Below, piece by piece: positions 62,884-64,000 of a DNA stretch of 64,000 nt. The notes beneath the pieces are model-generated. The model had not been told where the DNA came from. It ran no database searches and saw only the letters and a program-made list of their open reading frames with translations. The DNA lies in the NCBI RefSeq assembly GCF_001429765.1, contig NZ_LMJB01000007.1, positions 1-64,000 on the forward strand, read 5' to 3'. Within the stretch, counting starts at the first letter, position 1. Each line of letters opens with the position of its first letter. The stretch comes from Flavobacterium sp. Root901. Lineage in GTDB: Bacteria > Bacteroidota > Bacteroidia > Flavobacteriales > Flavobacteriaceae. A program made the translations under genes and the position numbers.

Positions 62884-64000
62884 ATGGAAAATAAATTATT
62901 TCAAAAGAACAACCCAAATCGTCAAAAGCTAATTAAACCAATTGCAGATTTGGATATAAACGAAGAGGTTTACTCAGTTGCGACAGATAATACCTTTCTG
63001 GCCGATAATGAACTTAGTGTCGCACCGGCAATAACGGCTAAAAGTGCAAAAGGGATTTCGTTGAAAATGTCAAAAAGAGATGTAAAAAATTACATCAAAG
63101 ATCTTAAACATCTTCAGGACTGTCTTAGGACTGCTTTACAGCTGGAACTTTCTACAATTCCACCTTATTTATGCGGACTTTATACGATTAAGGAAGGAAG
63201 CAATGTTGAAGCCGCAGCACTTATCAGGAGTGTTGTGGTTGAGGAAATGCTTCACATGGTTTTGGTTTCAAATATTCTGAACGCCATTACAGATCCGGAA
63301 ACGATTAAAAAAGGAGAAAAACTTTTTAATGTAAAAGATATTATTCCGGTATACCCTACTCCGCTTCCGGGCGGCATTGTTCCTGAAGTTCCTAAAGGAT
63401 CACCGCCGTTTGAAGTCCATCTTTTAAAATTCTCCAGAGAAGCATTGGAAGAATTTTCTACAATCGAAAGACCATCAGATCCTAAGGCTCCAATTACGGG
63501 ACATTTTGATAGTATCGGCCAGTTTTATGAAGCGATTCGTTACGGTTTACTTCGTTTAAATGAGTCTACACCCGGAGGAATTTTCAAAGGTGATCCAAGC
63601 CGTCAGATTACTGCTGAGCATTATTACGGAAGCGGTGGTAAAATTACCAAAGTCGTAAACTATGAAGATGCCGAAGAAGCAATTGGAGAAATTGTAGGTC
63701 AGGGCGAAGGAATCGACGGAACGATTGCTACAGAACAGGTTTTGTTTGGAGAAGATATTGAATATGCACATTATTTCAAATTTCAGGAAATCTCTTACGG
63801 AAGAATGTACAGCGCAAATGACACCAATTTTCAGATGCCTGTAAAAAGTATCCCGACAGGAAAACCATTTACAGTGAGCTGGTCTTCAGTATATAACATG
63901 AAAGCCAATCCAAAAATGACTGATTATGAACATAATCCTGAATTACTGGAAAAAGCCAAAGACTTCAATAAAGTGTATGTACAGCTCTTAAACGGAATAA
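62884..64000 (+). CDS. Ferritin-like protein (VioB-like domain), cut by window end
   Basis: At least 372 residues, running off the window without a stop. Residues 70-250 resemble the ferritin-like domain of VioB and related iminophenyl-pyruvate dimer synthases: LQLELSTIPPYLCG (E88), VVVEEMLHMVLVSN (E121, H124) and a GQFYEAI segment. The glutamate and histidine residues would bind a diiron centre or haem-like cofactor. It starts 6 bp after the GMC stop, so it is part of the same operon, and may act with the flavoenzyme or protect it. Confidence 0.8.
   Translation, partial: MENKLFQKNNPNRQKLIKPIADLDINEEVYSVATDNTFLADNELSVAPAITAKSAKGISLKMSKRDVKNYIKDLKHLQDCLRTALQLELSTIPPYLCGLYTIKEGSNVEAAALIRSVVVEEMLHMVLVSNILNAITDPETIKKGEKLFNVKDIIPVYPTPLPGGIVPEVPKGSPPFEVHLLKFSREALEEFSTIERPSDPKAPITGHFDSIGQFYEAIRYGLLRLNESTPGGIFKGDPSRQITAEHYYGSGGKITKVVNYEDAEEAIGEIVGQGEGIDGTIATEQVLFGEDIEYAHYFKFQEISYGRMYSANDTNFQMPVKSIPTGKPFTVSWSSVYNMKANPKMTDYEHNPELLEKAKDFNKVYVQLLNGI

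Overview
The window looks like a chromosomal segment of a Flavobacterium-type member of the Bacteroidota. The evidence is the low GC content, the gliding-motility genes gldF and gldG, a SusC/SusD pair, many signal-peptide and lipoprotein N-termini of Bacteroidota type, and repeated TAnnTTTG -7 promoter elements. About 50 protein genes are supported. No rRNA, tRNA, CRISPR array, insertion sequence or prophage was seen.

Layout. 0-10 kb: a possible structured RNA or repeat, a DUF4294 protein, an M42 aminopeptidase, then a two-component system (2410-4445) next to a three-gene heavy-metal RND efflux operon (4533-9980). 10-17 kb: an ankyrin protein, a GH26 mannanase-like enzyme, purC, a Cof-type phosphatase, a haem-binding CxxCH protein, PhoH and a SAM hydroxide adenosyltransferase. 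17-22.5 kb: a monooxygenase-fold protein, gldF-gldG, dnaN and a FrnE-like DsbA protein. 22.7-28.7 kb (minus strand): a LacI-family regulator, SusC and SusD, with a shared operator-like sequence in front of both lacI and susC. 29-34 kb: a membrane MutS-like ATPase, a tandem universal stress protein, mnmE and small unknown proteins. 35-39 kb (minus strand): a GH32-like hydrolase and a fused sucrose-phosphate synthase/phosphatase, suggesting a sucrose or related fructoside module.

39.6-50.3 kb is a signalling island. It holds two single-domain response regulators, a CHASE3 histidine kinase, a 2122-residue soluble hybrid kinase with eleven near-identical 92-residue HAMP-type units, a REC-histidine kinase and a Crp/Fnr regulator. 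50.4-60.1 kb holds RidA, a divergent HxlR/NmrA pair, a minus-strand ABC-HlyD-TolC export operon whose ATPase motifs are unusual, DoxX, and a TetR-small protein-MFS operon. 60.5 kb to the end holds a small-subunit-like protein, an FAD GMC oxidoreductase with a 3Fe-4S cysteine pattern, and a ferritin-like protein cut by the window edge.

Intergenic DNA is rich in inverted and short tandem repeats of several families, some occurring more than once here. The most unusual items are the poly-HAMP kinase island, the ABC exporter with altered catalytic motifs, the GMC/ferritin-like locus, the sucrose module and several palindromic operator candidates. All functional calls rest on reading motifs by eye; no database search was possible.
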